Shown here: in pieces, positions 25,284 to 35,161 of the stretch
How the letters are laid out: the number at the start of each line of letters is the position of its first letter
How positions within the stretch are numbered: the first letter of the stretch is position 1
Assembly (NCBI RefSeq): GCF_001664485.1
Contig: NZ_CP013630.1
Location: forward strand, 995,001 to 1,059,000
Length of the DNA: 64,000 nt
Reading direction: 5' to 3'
Source of the DNA: Rhizobium sp. N324
GTDB lineage: Bacteria > Pseudomonadota > Alphaproteobacteria > Rhizobiales > Rhizobiaceae
Position numbers and translations under genes: made by a program
The notes under the pieces: model-generated
The model's input: the letters and a program-made list of their open reading frames with translations, nothing else
What the model was told of the DNA's origin: nothing
Databases searched by the model: none

Positions 25284-27467
25284 TTACCCCGAAATCTTCG
25301 AGAAATCCGCCACCGCTCCCGTCGCTTCGCGGATCAGCCGCAGCAAGGCCAGGCGGTTGGCGCGGATGGCGGCGTCCTCGTCGTTGACGAGCACGTCTTC
25401 GAAGAAGCGGTCGACCGGGCCGCGCAGCTTGGAAAGGGCTGCCATCGCCGAGCGGAAATCTTCCCTGGCGACGGCGTCAGCCGCTTCTTTCGATGCACCG
25501 GAGATTGCCGCGAACAGTTCCTTCTCGGCATCGAGCTTCAGCAGCGCCGGCGAAACGGCATCGGCGATCACAGTGCCTTTCTTTTCCTCGGCGGCGAGCA
25601 GCTGCGTGGCGCGCTTGGTGCCGGCAAGCAGGTTCTTGCCATCCTCCGAGGTGATGAAGGCCGTCAGCGCTTCGACGCGACGCGCCACCATCAACAGGTC
25701 GTCGGCATCTGAAGTCAGCACCGCGTCGATGAGATCGTGGCGGGCACCCTGGTCACGCAGATAGACCTTGAGACGGTCGTGGAAGAAGGAGAGCAGGTCG
25801 AAGAAAGTCTCGGCCGGATCGGCTGCGAAGGCAAACACCGCATCGCCACTCGTCTTGGCGAGCAGCGACGTCTGGCTCATCAGCTTCAGTAGCGGCAGCC
25901 TGACATTGCGCTCCAGCAGGATCCTGACGACGCCAAGGGCGGCACGGCGCAGCGCGAAGGGATCCTTCGAGCCCGTCGGCTTTTCGCCGATCGCCCAGAA
26001 GCCGATAAGCGTGTCCAGTTTGTCGGCGAGCGCGACGGCGATCGCGACCTTGTCGGCGGGAACACGATCGGACGGGCCTTGCGGTTTGTAATGGTCTTCG
26101 ATGGCCGCGGCAACGGAAGCGTTCTCACCCTGCAGCCCCGCATATTTGCGGCCCATCAGGCCCTGCAGTTCCGGGAATTCCCCGACCGCTTCGGTGCGCA
26201 GATCGGCCTTGGCGAGCACGGCGGCGCGATCGGTGAGCGCCGTATCCGCGCCGGTGATCTTTGCCAATTCACCGGCCAGCGCGCGGATGCGGGCGACGCG
26301 CGCGCCCTGCGTGCCGAGCTTGGCGTGAAAGGTCACGTCGAGCGCATCGAGCTTGGCCATGCGCTGGTCGAGCGGTTTCTGCAGATCGAGGCCGAACCTT
26401 GCCGCCGAAGCGTTGAGCGTCTCCAGATCCGGCAGATCGCCCTGGTCGCGCTTCCAGAAATGCAGCGCATCCGAAAGCCGAGCCCGCACCACCTTGCCGT
26501 TGCCGTGGACGATTTCCTTGCCGCCGTCATGCGCCTGGATGTTGGAGACGAGAATGAACCGGTTCGACAGCGTGTCCTCGCCCTGCTTGCGCGTGACGAA
26601 GCACTTCTGGTTGGTCTTGATCGTCAGCCGGATGATTTCCGAGGGGATCGAGAGGTAATCCTCCTCGAAGGAACCCATCAGCACCTGCGGCCATTCGACG
26701 AGACCGGAGACTTCCTCCAGCAGGCCTTCGTCTTCCACCAGTTCCAGCCCGTTGGCAAAAGCGATGTCGCGGGCGTCATGCAGGATGATGTCCTTGCGCC
26801 GCTCGGCGTCGAGGATGACCTTCGCCTTTTCCAGGCTCGCGGCATAATCGTCGAAGCGCCGGACGGTGATCGCCTCGGGCGAATGGAAACGATGGCCGTA
26901 GGTGACGTTGGAGGCGGTGATGCCGTCGATCTCGAAGGGAATGACGACAGTCTCTTCATGCTCGGGGCCGAAGGTGCAGACGATCGATTGCAGCGGCCGT
27001 ACCCAGCGCAGCGCGCCGGGCCTGGAGGAGGCCTTGCCCCAGCGCATCGACTTCGGCCAGGGAAAGTCGCGGATGATGCCGGGCATCACCTCGGCGACGA
27101 TGTCTTCCGCCGCGCGGCCGGGCTTCGAAATGACCGCGACGTAGAAATCGCCCTTCTTCGGATCGCTGACCACCTGCGCCTCGGAGACCGAGGAAAGGCC
27201 GGCGCCGCGCAAGAAACCTTCGATCGCCTTCTCGTTGGCGTCGGTGCGCGGCCCCTTGCGCTCCTCGCGCACGTCGGCCGAGCGGGCCGTCAAGCCATGA
27301 ATGTCGAGCGCCAGCCGCCGCGGCGTCCAGTATTCGCGGGCGCCCTCATAGGAAAGACCCGCTTCGACGAGCGCATCGGTGACGAGCTTCTTCAGGTCGC
27401 CGGCAGCCTTGCGCTGCATGCGAGCCGGAATCTCTTCGGAGCGGAGTTCGAGAAGAAGGTTTGGCAT
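25284..27467 (-). CDS. glyS: Glycyl-tRNA synthetase beta subunit
   Basis: A 727-residue beta subunit that supplies tRNA binding for the heterotetrameric GlyRS. N-terminus [25 protein letters not shown] (family-typical), [43 protein letters not shown] core ([18 protein letters not shown]), and a C-terminal anticodon-binding helical domain. ATG 27467 has AAGGAAAA upstream; the frame remains open far upstream to 28835 but antisense to tex, so the extension is rejected. It is divergent from tex and about 11 kb from glyQ with opposite orientation. Confidence 0.96.
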   Translation of the reverse strand: MPNLLLELRSEEIPARMQRKAAGDLKKLVTDALVEAGLSYEGAREYWTPRRLALDIHGLTARSADVREERKGPRTDANEKAIEGFLRGAGLSSVSEAQVVSDPKKGDFYVAVISKPGRAAEDIVAEVMPGIIRDFPWPKSMRWGKASSRPGALRWVRPLQSIVCTFGPEHEETVVIPFEIDGITASNVTYGHRFHSPEAITVRRFDDYAASLEKAKVILDAERRKDIILHDARDIAFANGLELVEDEGLLEEVSGLVEWPQVLMGSFEEDYLSIPSEIIRLTIKTNQKCFVTRKQGEDTLSNRFILVSNIQAHDGGKEIVHGNGKVVRARLSDALHFWKRDQGDLPDLETLNASAARFGLDLQKPLDQRMAKLDALDVTFHAKLGTQGARVARIRALAGELAKITGADTALTDRAAVLAKADLRTEAVGEFPELQGLMGRKYAGLQGENASVAAAIEDHYKPQGPSDRVPADKVAIAVALADKLDTLIGFWAIGEKPTGSKDPFALRRAALGVVRILLERNVRLPLLKLMSQTSLLAKTSGDAVFAFAADPAETFFDLLSFFHDRLKVYLRDQGARHDLIDAVLTSDADDLLMVARRVEALTAFITSEDGKNLLAGTKRATQLLAAEEKKGTVIADAVSPALLKLDAEKELFAAISGASKEAADAVAREDFRSAMAALSKLRGPVDRFFEDVLVNDEDAAIRANRLALLRLIREATGAVADFSKISG

Positions 27468-27704
27468 GTCACACTTTTCCTTGCGCCCGCGGGCAGGGCG
27501 ATCCAAAACGTTGCTTCTGCTATCAAAGAATGCCGCATCTGCACAACCGCAAAAACGGAAGAGAGCGATGGGGTGGATGGTTGGTTTGCGTTGTGCCGTG
27601 TGGCCCTCCATCCATAAACTTCCGCTGTGGAAACCACAGTCGGGCATTGCCTTGCCGCTTTTCGCCGCTATGGTCCCGCAACTTTCGTCGAAACAGGAAA
27701 TCCC

Positions 27705-30014
27705 ATGGCCGCTGACCTCCGCTTTCTCGCTGCCCGCATCTCGGCCGAAATCAGCGCCCGGCCGGAACAGGCCAAAGCCGCCATCGAGCTGCTCGACGAA
27801 GGCGCCACCGTGCCTTTCATCGCCCGCTACCGCAAGGAAGTGACGGGCGGGCTTGACGATACGCAGTTGCGCAATCTTGCCGAGCGGCTGGTCTATCTGC
27901 GCGAACTCGAAGCCCGCCGCGCCGCAATCGTCGAATCGATCACCGGTCAGGGCAAGATGACCGACGAGCTGATGGGCAAAGTGGCCGGCGCCGAAACCAA
28001 GGCCGAGCTCGAAGACCTCTATCTGCCCTATAAGCCGAAACGCCGCACCCGCGCCGAAATCGCCCGCGAACGCGGCCTCGGCCCGCTTGCCGAGGTGATC
28101 CTTGCCGAGCGCGGCCGGGAGCCGGCGGTGCTCGCCGAAGGCTTCATCACCGCTGATGTCGTCGATGTGAAGACGGCGCTCGAAGGCGCGCGCGACATCA
28201 TCGCCGAAGGCATTGCCGAAAATGCCGACCTGCTCGGCAGATTGCGCGCCCATATGCGCCAGGCGTCGCTGCTGAGGGCCAAGGTCGTCGACGGCAAGCA
28301 GGCGGCGGGCGAAAAATTTTCCGATTATTTCGACCATTCCGAACGCTGGGCGACCGCCCCCGGTCACCGCGCGCTCGCCATGCTGCGCGGCTGGAACGAG
28401 GAGGTGCTGACGCTGACGATCGAGGCCGACGCCGAGACCGCTTCGCCGAACAAGCCGGTCGAACGGATGATCGCTGCAGCCTATGAGATCGGCGCAAGCC
28501 GCCCCGGTGACCGCTGGCTGATGGAGGTCGCGAGCTGGACCTGGCGCGTCAAGCTTTCCATGTCGCTGTCGCTCGACCTGATGCGCGAATTGCGCGAGAG
28601 GGCCGAAGAGGAGGCGATCCACGTCTTCGCCCGCAATCTCAAGGATCTGCTGCTCGCCGCCCCCGCCGGCTCGCGCGCCACGATGGGTCTCGATCCCGGC
28701 ATCCGCACCGGCGTCAAGGTCGCCGTCGTCGACGGCACCGGCAAGGTGGTTGCGACCTCGACGGTCTATCCCTTCCAGCCGCGGAACGACGTGCGCGGCG
28801 CCCAGATCGAGCTCGCATCGCTGATCCGCAAGCACAATGTCGAGCTGATCTCGATCGGCAACGGCACCGGCAGCCGCGAGACGGAAAAGCTGGTGGCCGA
28901 CATGCTGGCCGAACTGCCGGCGCCGAAGCCGACCAAGGTCATCGTCTCGGAAGCCGGCGCCTCGGTCTATTCCGCTTCGGCAACCGCAGCGGCGGAGTTT
29001 CCCGATCTCGACGTGTCACTGCGCGGCGCTGTCTCCATCGCCCGCCGTCTGCAGGATCCGCTCGCCGAACTCGTCAAGATCGAGCCGAAGTCGATCGGCG
29101 TCGGCCAGTATCAGCACGATGTCGACCAGCAGAAGCTGTCGCGTTCGCTCGATGCCGTGGTCGAAGACGCGGTGAATGCCGTCGGCGTCGATCTCAATAC
29201 CGCCTCGGCGCCGCTGCTGTCGCGCGTCTCCGGCCTCGGGCCCTCGATTGCCGACGCCATCGTCCGCCACCGCGACAGCGAGGGCCGCTTCGAGACGAGG
29301 CGCGATCTGTTGAAGGTCGCCCGGCTCGGCGGCCGCACCTTCGAGCAATGCGCCGGCTTCCTGCGCATTCCGAACGGCAAGGAGCCGCTCGACGCCTCCT
29401 CCGTCCACCCGGAGGCCTACGGCGTCGCCAAGAAGATCGTCGCCGCCTGCGGCCGGGACCTGCGCGCGCTGATGGGCGATAGCGCCATGCTGAAAGCGGT
29501 CGATCCGCGCCAGTTTATCGACGAGAAATTTGGCTTGCCGACGGTGCGCGACATCATCGCCGAGCTGGAGAAGCCCGGCCGCGACCCGCGCCCGAGCTTC
29601 AAGACCGCGACCTTCGCCGAGGGTGTCAACGAAATTTCCGACCTGAAGCCCGGCATGGTGCTTGAGGGAACGGTGACCAATGTCGCCGCCTTCGGCGCTT
29701 TCGTTGATATCGGCGTGCACCAGGACGGCCTGGTGCATGTGTCGCAACTCGCCGATCGTTTCGTCAAAGATCCGCATGAGGTCGTCAAGGCGGGCGATGT
29801 CGTCAAGGTGCGGGTCGTCGAAGTCGACGCCAAGCGCAAGCGCATCGCTCTGTCGATGAAACGCGACGACGGTTCTGCAGCGCCGCCGCCCCGCGGTGAT
29901 TCTCGCGGAAACCAGGGCTCGCGGCCGCAGAATGAGCGCCGGCCGGCCTCTCCCAAGCCGGAGAGCCAGGGTGCTTTCGGTGCCGCCCTTGCCGAAGCCA
30001 TGAAGCGAAAATAA
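27705..30014 (+). CDS. tex: Tex family RNA-binding transcription accessory protein
   Basis: A 769-residue Tex protein. Tex N-terminal domain ([44 protein letters not shown]), YqgF-like RNase H-fold ([20 protein letters not shown], about residues 327-346), a helix-hairpin-helix region ([28 protein letters not shown]), and a C-terminal S1 domain ([44 protein letters not shown]). A basic low-complexity tail follows ([15 protein letters not shown]). The start is ATG 27705 (CAGGAAA upstream). Expected role: nucleic-acid binding during transcription, also RNA decay. Confidence 0.96.
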   Translation: MAADLRFLAARISAEISARPEQAKAAIELLDEGATVPFIARYRKEVTGGLDDTQLRNLAERLVYLRELEARRAAIVESITGQGKMTDELMGKVAGAETKAELEDLYLPYKPKRRTRAEIARERGLGPLAEVILAERGREPAVLAEGFITADVVDVKTALEGARDIIAEGIAENADLLGRLRAHMRQASLLRAKVVDGKQAAGEKFSDYFDHSERWATAPGHRALAMLRGWNEEVLTLTIEADAETASPNKPVERMIAAAYEIGASRPGDRWLMEVASWTWRVKLSMSLSLDLMRELRERAEEEAIHVFARNLKDLLLAAPAGSRATMGLDPGIRTGVKVAVVDGTGKVVATSTVYPFQPRNDVRGAQIELASLIRKHNVELISIGNGTGSRETEKLVADMLAELPAPKPTKVIVSEAGASVYSASATAAAEFPDLDVSLRGAVSIARRLQDPLAELVKIEPKSIGVGQYQHDVDQQKLSRSLDAVVEDAVNAVGVDLNTASAPLLSRVSGLGPSIADAIVRHRDSEGRFETRRDLLKVARLGGRTFEQCAGFLRIPNGKEPLDASSVHPEAYGVAKKIVAACGRDLRALMGDSAMLKAVDPRQFIDEKFGLPTVRDIIAELEKPGRDPRPSFKTATFAEGVNEISDLKPGMVLEGTVTNVAAFGAFVDIGVHQDGLVHVSQLADRFVKDPHEVVKAGDVVKVRVVEVDAKRKRIALSMKRDDGSAAPPPRGDSRGNQGSRPQNERRPASPKPESQGAFGAALAEAMKRK

Positions 30015-30080
30015 GGATTTAGCTGCCATTTCGGCAAAAATGCCACAGTTTGGCAGCGTTATTTCGAGAGTGCTAAATCC
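30015..30080 (+). other. Possible structured RNA between tex and cfa
   Basis: Perfect 9-base outer stem GGATTTAGC (30015-30023) and GCTAAATCC (30072-30080), enclosing TGCC-ATTTC-GGCA (30024-30036) and TGCCA-CAGTT-TGGCA (30041-30055). The resulting three-way junction is followed by AGGCGA/TCGCCT (30091-30108) and GTGAC/GTCAC (30117-30132) hairpins, right up to the cfa ribosome binding site. It begins right after the tex stop and could be tex's 3' hairpin or a cfa leader element. I do not recognise a known RNA family. Confidence 0.4.
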
Positions 30081-30147
30081 GGCGCTTGTAAGGCGAAAGA
30101 GATCGCCTAAGTTGATGTGACCATCCTGTCACATTTGCGAGGCGTCC

Positions 30148-31407
30148 ATGGCGTCGGCTTTCCTTTCGATCGTCCAGCAAATCATCCGCAAGGGTTCGTT
30201 GGAACTTACTCTTGCCAATGGCGACACCTACATGATCGGCGACGGCACCGGGGACATGGTGGTCGCCCGGCTTGCCGATCAGGAGGCTGAGGACGCCATC
30301 CGCCGCGACCCGACGATGAAGCTCGGCGAGATGTACATGCAGGGCCGGTTCATTCTCGAACAGGGCAATATCTACGATTTCCTGTCGCTGGTGAAACAGA
30401 ACACCACCAACGAAATCTTCGATTTCAAGATGGCGGCTCTGCTCGTCGGCCGCATTGCCTGGCAGCAGCTGAAGAACCGCGTGCCGGTCAATCGCAACAA
30501 GCACAATGTCGCCCATCACTACGACCTGTCGGCCAAGCTCTTCGATCTCTTCCTCGATGAGGATTGGCAATATTCCTGCGGCTATTTTGAACCGCCGGGC
30601 ATCGGGCTTGACGAGGCGCAGCTCGCCAAGAAACGCCATATCGCCGCCAAGCTCTTGCTCGAACCGAACCAGCGCATCCTGGAAATCGGTTCCGGCTGGG
30701 GCGGCATGGGCATGTATCTGACGGAGGCGACCGAAGGCGCCGATTTCACCGGCATCACGCTCAGCGAGGAGCAGCTGAAGGTCTCCCGCACCCGTGCCGA
30801 AAAGCGCGGCCTTGGCGAGCGCGTGCGTTTCGAGCTGCAGGATTACCGCACGCTCACCGGCAGAAAATTCGACCGCATCGTCTCGGTCGGCATGTTCGAG
30901 CATGTCGGGATCGGCCACTACCCCCATTTCTTCCGCAAGGTCTCGGATCTGCTCGACGACAACGGCGTCATGGTGCTGCATTCGATCGGCCGTCCGAAGC
31001 CGGCCTTCGGCACCAATGCCTTCATCGAGAAGTATATTTTTCCCGGCGGTTATATCCCATCCGTCGGCGAAGTCGTGCCGCCGCTCGAAAAGGCCGGGCT
31101 GCTGGTTAGGGACGTCGAAATCCTGCCGATGCATTATGCCTATACGCTGCGCCACTGGCGCGAGCGCTTCGTGGCGCGCAAGGCCGAAGCGGTGGCGCTT
31201 TATGACGAGCAGTTCTTCCGCATGTGGGAATTCTATCTGGCCGGCTCGGAAATCGGCTTCCGCTGGGACGAACTCTTCATCCTGCAGATCCAGATCGCCA
31301 AGAACCAGTTCGCCGTTCCCGACAATCGCAGTTACATCGCCCGCAACGAAGCCAAGCTGAAGGAATTCGAGGCGAGGCGCGCGCCGCTCGAAAAGGTAAC
31401 ATTCTGA
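30148..31407 (+). CDS. cfa: Cyclopropane-fatty-acyl-phospholipid synthase
   Basis: A 419-residue SAM-dependent methyltransferase that adds a methylene bridge to unsaturated phospholipid acyl chains. A family-typical N-terminal lipid-binding domain, then HYDLSAKLFDLFLDEDWQYSCGYF (about residues 128-151), the SAM motif ILEIGSGWGGMGMYLTEA (about 178-195), GMFEHVGIGHYPHFF, and YTLRHWRERF. Length is typical. The long leader (133 bases with several hairpins) is unusual. The histidine-phosphatase gene follows 29 bases downstream on the same strand. Confidence 0.95.
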   Translation: MASAFLSIVQQIIRKGSLELTLANGDTYMIGDGTGDMVVARLADQEAEDAIRRDPTMKLGEMYMQGRFILEQGNIYDFLSLVKQNTTNEIFDFKMAALLVGRIAWQQLKNRVPVNRNKHNVAHHYDLSAKLFDLFLDEDWQYSCGYFEPPGIGLDEAQLAKKRHIAAKLLLEPNQRILEIGSGWGGMGMYLTEATEGADFTGITLSEEQLKVSRTRAEKRGLGERVRFELQDYRTLTGRKFDRIVSVGMFEHVGIGHYPHFFRKVSDLLDDNGVMVLHSIGRPKPAFGTNAFIEKYIFPGGYIPSVGEVVPPLEKAGLLVRDVEILPMHYAYTLRHWRERFVARKAEAVALYDEQFFRMWEFYLAGSEIGFRWDELFILQIQIAKNQFAVPDNRSYIARNEAKLKEFEARRAPLEKVTF

Positions 31408-31436
31408 GCGGCAGCAGCGGGATGTGATGAAAGGTC

Positions 31437-32024
31437 ATGCCGATGAGCAGTGCGTTTCCCGAGATCTATCTTGTCCGGCACGGTGAAACCGAATGGAGCC
31501 TGTCCGGGCGCCATACCGGCCGCAGCGATATCCCGCTGACGGCCAACGGTGAGGAAGCCGCCCGCAAGCTTGCCGAGCGGCTCGCCGGCCACGCCTTCTC
31601 CGCCGTCTGGTCGAGCCCCTCAGCGCGGGCTCGCAAGACTTGCGCGCTTGCCGGTTTCGGATCGGGCGCGGTGATCCGCGACGATCTCGCCGAATGGGAC
31701 TACGGCGCCTATGAAGGCGTCACCACCAAGGCGATCCTGGCGGAGCGCCCCGGCTGGCAGCTTTTTCGCGACGGCTGCCCGAATGGCGAAACGGCGGCCG
31801 ACGCCGGCGCCCGCGCAGACAGCATCATCCACGCGCTTCGCGAGGCGGCGGACAACATCCTGATCTTTTCCAGCTCGCATTTCCTGCGCGTACTCGCCGC
31901 CCGCTGGCTCGGCCTGCCGCCGGAAGGCGGCGCGCATTTCGTGCTGGATACGGCCAGCATCAGCGTGCTCGGTTACGAACACGATCTGACGGAACCGGTC
32001 ATTCGCCGGTGGAACCAGAGATAA
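31437..32024 (+). CDS. Histidine phosphatase family protein
   Basis: A 195-residue phosphoglycerate-mutase-like enzyme. Catalytic RHGETEWSLSGRHTG (first His about residue 15), SSPSARARKT (second Arg), EWDYGAYEG (Glu), and SSSHFLRVLAARWLGL (second His). Such small members may dephosphorylate sugars or other metabolites; the substrate is not deducible. ATG 31437 has AAAGG only 3 bases upstream, whereas ATG 31443 has it at 9, so the true start may be the latter. It ends next to a RIME-like element. It is co-directional with cfa. Confidence 0.9.
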   Translation: MPMSSAFPEIYLVRHGETEWSLSGRHTGRSDIPLTANGEEAARKLAERLAGHAFSAVWSSPSARARKTCALAGFGSGAVIRDDLAEWDYGAYEGVTTKAILAERPGWQLFRDGCPNGETAADAGARADSIIHALREAADNILIFSSSHFLRVLAARWLGLPPEGGAHFVLDTASISVLGYEHDLTEPVIRRWNQR

Positions 32025-32074
32025 AGCGGCTGCGGGGTGGGTTTGCCTTTGGTCGGATACCGCATGAACGACCG

Positions 32075-32214
32075 GCCCCTCACCCTAACCCTCTCCCCGT
32101 AAAAAACGGGGAGAGGGACGTGCCCTGCGCGAGGTGTGCGAGGAACGGAGAGGCTGCGGCTATCCCCCTTCGCCCCGTTTACGGGGAGAAGGTGCCGGCA
32201 GGCGGATGAGGGGC
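32075..32214. repeat. RIME-like element, type 2 copy A
   Basis: Begins GCCCCTCACCCTAACCCTCT, with CCCCGTAAAAAACGGGG at 32096-32112, and ends in CCCCGTTTACGGGG (32173-32186), then GAAGGTGCCGGCAGGCGGAT and TGAGGGGC. Outer ends GCCCCTCA/TGAGGGGC are inverted. The centre (about 60 bases) is shared with a second copy at 57013-57151. It fills most of the 315-base gap before the MipA-type gene; the remainder (32215-32339) holds the promoter, with TTAA-N7-GTAA at 32256 as an imperfect CtrA-like site. Confidence 0.85.
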
Positions 32215-32339
32215 GGTTCTCACCGCCCTCCTGCCGCGTAATCTCGTGCCCGTGGTTAACATTGGCGTAACGACCTCACGATAAATGTAGCCATCGCCGC
32301 TCTCCGCGGCTTTGTTTTTGCGTTTTCTGGAGTGCGGAC

Positions 32340-33152
32340 GTGTCTCATCGATCAGTCGTATCGATCTCTTTGGCTATTGCTCTTTTCTCTTTTGGTTCAG
32401 CGGCGGCGCAGGAAAGCGGCCAGCATTTCTGGTCGGGCGACTGGTATCTGAACGTCGGCGTCGCCGGTTTCTCGGCGCCGAAATTCGAGGGCTCGTCGCA
32501 TAATGAATTCAAGTTCAGCCCGCTGATTTCGGTCGGTCGCCAAGGCGCCGGCCCGCGTTTTTCCTCGCGCAACGACAATCCGTCCTTCGCCCTGATCGAC
32601 AAGGGCGCTTTTCGCGCCGGCCTCGTCGGCAAATTCGTCCCCTCGCGCGATGCCGGTGACGACAATGACCTGAAGGGCTTGAGGAAGGTCAAATGGGGGG
32701 CGGAAGCCGGCGGCTTCGTCGAGGTTTACCCCACAGATTTCCTGCGCGCCCGCGCCGAGGTCCGTCAGGGCATCCGCTCGCATGACGGCGTTGTCGCCGA
32801 TCTTGCGATCGATGCCTTCACCGATATCGTGCCCGACCTGCAGTTGTCGGGCGGCCCGCGCGCGACATTTGCCACAAGAGGCTATTATGACGCCTATTAC
32901 GCCGTCAGCGCCAAGCACGCCGCCGCCAGCGGCCTTGATCCTTACAAGCCGTCGGCGGGCATGCAGTCCTATGGCGCCGGCGCGGCGCTGACATGGAAGG
33001 CGACCGAAAACCTCTCGGCAAGCTCCTTCCTCGAATATAAGCGGCTGGCCGGTCCCGCCGCCGACAGCAGCCTGGTGCGCGACCGCGGCTCGAAGAACCA
33101 GGTCCTGATCGGCGTTTCGGCGACTTACAAGTTCAATTTCTCCCTGCAGTGA
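32340..33152 (+). CDS. MipA/OmpV family outer-membrane protein
   Basis: A 270-residue outer-membrane beta-barrel protein. Signal peptide MSHRSVVSISLAIALFSFGSAAA, then alternating aromatic strands: WYLNVGVAGFSAPKFEGSSHNEFKFSPLISVG, KWGAEAGGFVEVYPTDFLRARAEVRQG, and the C-terminal GVSATYKFNFSLQ with the aromatic signature near the end. MipA/OmpV proteins interact with murein hydrolases in some bacteria, while others act as porins or adhesins; the actual role here is not shown. The start is GTG 32340 with TCTGGAGTG 7 bases upstream. UbiA follows. Confidence 0.88.
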   Translation: MSHRSVVSISLAIALFSFGSAAAQESGQHFWSGDWYLNVGVAGFSAPKFEGSSHNEFKFSPLISVGRQGAGPRFSSRNDNPSFALIDKGAFRAGLVGKFVPSRDAGDDNDLKGLRKVKWGAEAGGFVEVYPTDFLRARAEVRQGIRSHDGVVADLAIDAFTDIVPDLQLSGGPRATFATRGYYDAYYAVSAKHAAASGLDPYKPSAGMQSYGAGAALTWKATENLSASSFLEYKRLAGPAADSSLVRDRGSKNQVLIGVSATYKFNFSLQ

Positions 33153-33265
33153 GCCCACGTCGTCGCCCGCAGCGGCTCCGGGACAACGACATGCATAAAC
33201 AAAGAACCACAGTGCCGCGGCGATCGCTTCTTGACCGGATCGCCGGCCGGTCGCTAGATGGCGCC

Positions 33266-34225
33266 ATGCAAGATACCGGCGACTTCCACGATCGCGTCTC
33301 CGACGCACCTTCCGATAACTGGGTCTACCGGATCCTGCCGCCATGGCTTTGGCCCTATGCGCAGCTCGCCCGGTGGGATCGTCCGATCGGCTGGCAGCTG
33401 CTGATGTGGCCGTGTTTCTGGTCGGCGACCCTTGCCGCCAATGCGGCGATCGGCGAGGGGCTTTATTCCGGCAGCCTGCTGGTGTCTCATCTTCTGCTCT
33501 ATTTCATCGGCGCGGTCGCCATGCGCGGCGCCGGCTGCACCTATAACGATCTCGTCGACCACGAGATCGACATGGAAGTGGCGCGTACGCGCTCGCGTCC
33601 GCTCCCCTCCGGCCGCGTCACGCGCGCCCACGCGAAGATCTTCATCGGCCTGCAGGCGCTGGTCGGGCTGTTCGTGCTCTTGCAGTTCAACTGGTTCACC
33701 GTCTTCCTGGGGCTGCTCTCGCTCGGCATCGTCGCGCTTTATCCCTATGCCAAACGTTTCACCGACTGGCCGCAATTCTACCTCGGGCTTGCCTTCTCCT
33801 GGGGCGCGCTGATGGGCTGGGCCGGCATTTTGGGCGGCCTTTCCTTTGCCTCCGTCCTGCTCTACGCCGCCTCCGTCGCCTGGACGATCGGTTACGACAC
33901 GATCTACGCCCATCAGGACAAGGAGGACGACGAACTGATCGGCGTCCGCTCGACCGCCCGCCTGTTCGGCGACAGGACGAGGGCATGGCTGATCGGCCTT
34001 TACGGGCTGACGCTGGTGCTGATGTTTGCCGCTTTCCTGCTCGCCGACGCCAATCTCATCGCCTTCCTGGCCTTGCTCGGTGCCGCCGGCATGTTCGCCT
34101 GGCAGATCGTCCGGCTCGATATCGACGATGCCGCCCAATGCCTGGCGCTTTTCAAGTCGAACAATCGCGTCGGCCTGATCATCTTCTTCGGCCTTTTCGT
34201 CTCGCTGCTCTTTGCCATTCCCTAA
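33266..34225 (+). CDS. ubiA: 4-hydroxybenzoate octaprenyltransferase
   Basis: UbiA attaches the polyprenyl chain to 4-hydroxybenzoate in ubiquinone synthesis at the inner membrane. Two aspartate motifs: GCTYNDLVDHEIDMEVARTRSRPLPSG (NDxxDxxxD) and IYAHQDKEDDELIGVRSTARLFG (DxxxD), and about nine membrane helices. I start at ATG 33266 (319 residues, MQDTGDFHD), although the frame is open from 33149 and ATG 33191 is also possible; ribosome binding sites at these starts are weak. A terminator lies downstream. The octaprenyl synthase gene is at 8.2 kb. Confidence 0.93.
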   Translation: MQDTGDFHDRVSDAPSDNWVYRILPPWLWPYAQLARWDRPIGWQLLMWPCFWSATLAANAAIGEGLYSGSLLVSHLLLYFIGAVAMRGAGCTYNDLVDHEIDMEVARTRSRPLPSGRVTRAHAKIFIGLQALVGLFVLLQFNWFTVFLGLLSLGIVALYPYAKRFTDWPQFYLGLAFSWGALMGWAGILGGLSFASVLLYAASVAWTIGYDTIYAHQDKEDDELIGVRSTARLFGDRTRAWLIGLYGLTLVLMFAAFLLADANLIAFLALLGAAGMFAWQIVRLDIDDAAQCLALFKSNNRVGLIIFFGLFVSLLFAIP

Positions 34226-34240
34226 ATGAAACGGCAAAAA

Positions 34241-34263
34241 ACCCGGCGCGGACGCCGGGTTTC
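34241..34263. terminator. Bidirectional terminator between ubiA and the DUF6101 gene
   Basis: Perfect ACCCGGCG / CGCCGGGT stem with CGGA loop, preceded by AAAAA and followed by TTTC. It lies between convergent genes and can end transcription from both. Confidence 0.9.
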
Positions 34264-34298
34264 AAAATGGTTGCGAAAACGAAGTGTCGCGATTTCGT

Positions 34299-34865
34299 TC
34301 AGTTGCGGGCGATGATTTCCTTACCTTCGATCCGCATGGCGACGCCGAGCTGGCCGGTGGTGCGGCGCACGAGGAAGCGCGGGCGGCGGTTGGCGAAGTA
34401 GGAATGACGGCGGCGCGGCTTGAGGTCGCTGGTGCGCAAGGCGCCGATATGGTCTTCGAGCGGCCGGGCGACGCCGTCGGCCTCGACCATCAGCATCGGA
34501 ATGCGGAAGGCTTCCGACCAGCCGCGCCAGTCGGCGGCGATATCGCTGAGATCATGGGCGACAAGCAGCGGAATGCAGAGTTCCGGATCGGCGTGATGGA
34601 GTTCGAGCGTGACGGTCACCTCGCCGTCGCCATGGTCGATGGCGCGGGCGGCGACACCTTGGAAGACGCGCTTCGGCAGTGCAATCGAGAGCGGCAGGCC
34701 GCTGGAGGGGAGGACCTTGCGCAGGACCGCACCGCGTTCGTCTATGGTGATATTGACGTCATCCGAACAATCATGGATGGCGTAGCTGACCTGCTGCGGA
34801 AAGCGGGACGGATCGAGGCGCAGCGTCGTACCAGCCCAGGCGGGCTTCATTACGGGATTGTTCAT
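34299..34865 (-). CDS. DUF6101-type conserved protein
   Basis: A 188-residue cytosolic protein without signal or membrane segment. N-terminus MNNPVMKPAWAGTTLRLDPSRFPQQVSYAIHD, a beta-rich core (VNITIDERGAVLRKVLPSSGLPLSIALP; VTVTLELHHADPELCIPLLVAHD), and a basic C-terminus (RPRFLVRRTTGQLG). I recall this as a Rhizobiales-restricted family (DUF6101). Function unknown. It faces ubiA across a terminator and the DUF1217 protein's promoter. Confidence 0.7.
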   Translation of the reverse strand: MNNPVMKPAWAGTTLRLDPSRFPQQVSYAIHDCSDDVNITIDERGAVLRKVLPSSGLPLSIALPKRVFQGVAARAIDHGDGEVTVTLELHHADPELCIPLLVAHDLSDIAADWRGWSEAFRIPMLMVEADGVARPLEDHIGALRTSDLKPRRRHSYFANRRPRFLVRRTTGQLGVAMRIEGKEIIARN

Positions 34866-35161
34866 GTCATTCTACCCTTGTCTTACCTGAGAGCCGTTTC
34901 CGGTCTTCTCCTTGGGACTTTTCGTCCTCTATGGCCGACAATAGGCACCCGCCCTTCCGTACAGCTTAAAAATTGCGGTTAAGAAAACTTTGCCTCCTCT
35001 GATGGTTATCAAAACCGAATCCGGCAGGGTTTCCGGAAGGTGAACGAGGTGGCGTGCTGAAATGATGCATCCTGAGGTAAGTCTCAGGTAAGTTTTCCGT
35101 GGCAAAATATGCTTACCAGCAGTTCGTTCTTTTAGAGATTTTGCCGAAAAGGGCGCGTTTG

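Noticed and set aside
25284..28835. A 1,183-codon open frame including glyS
   Set aside because: Residues upstream of ATG 27467 are antisense to tex and unlike GlyS.
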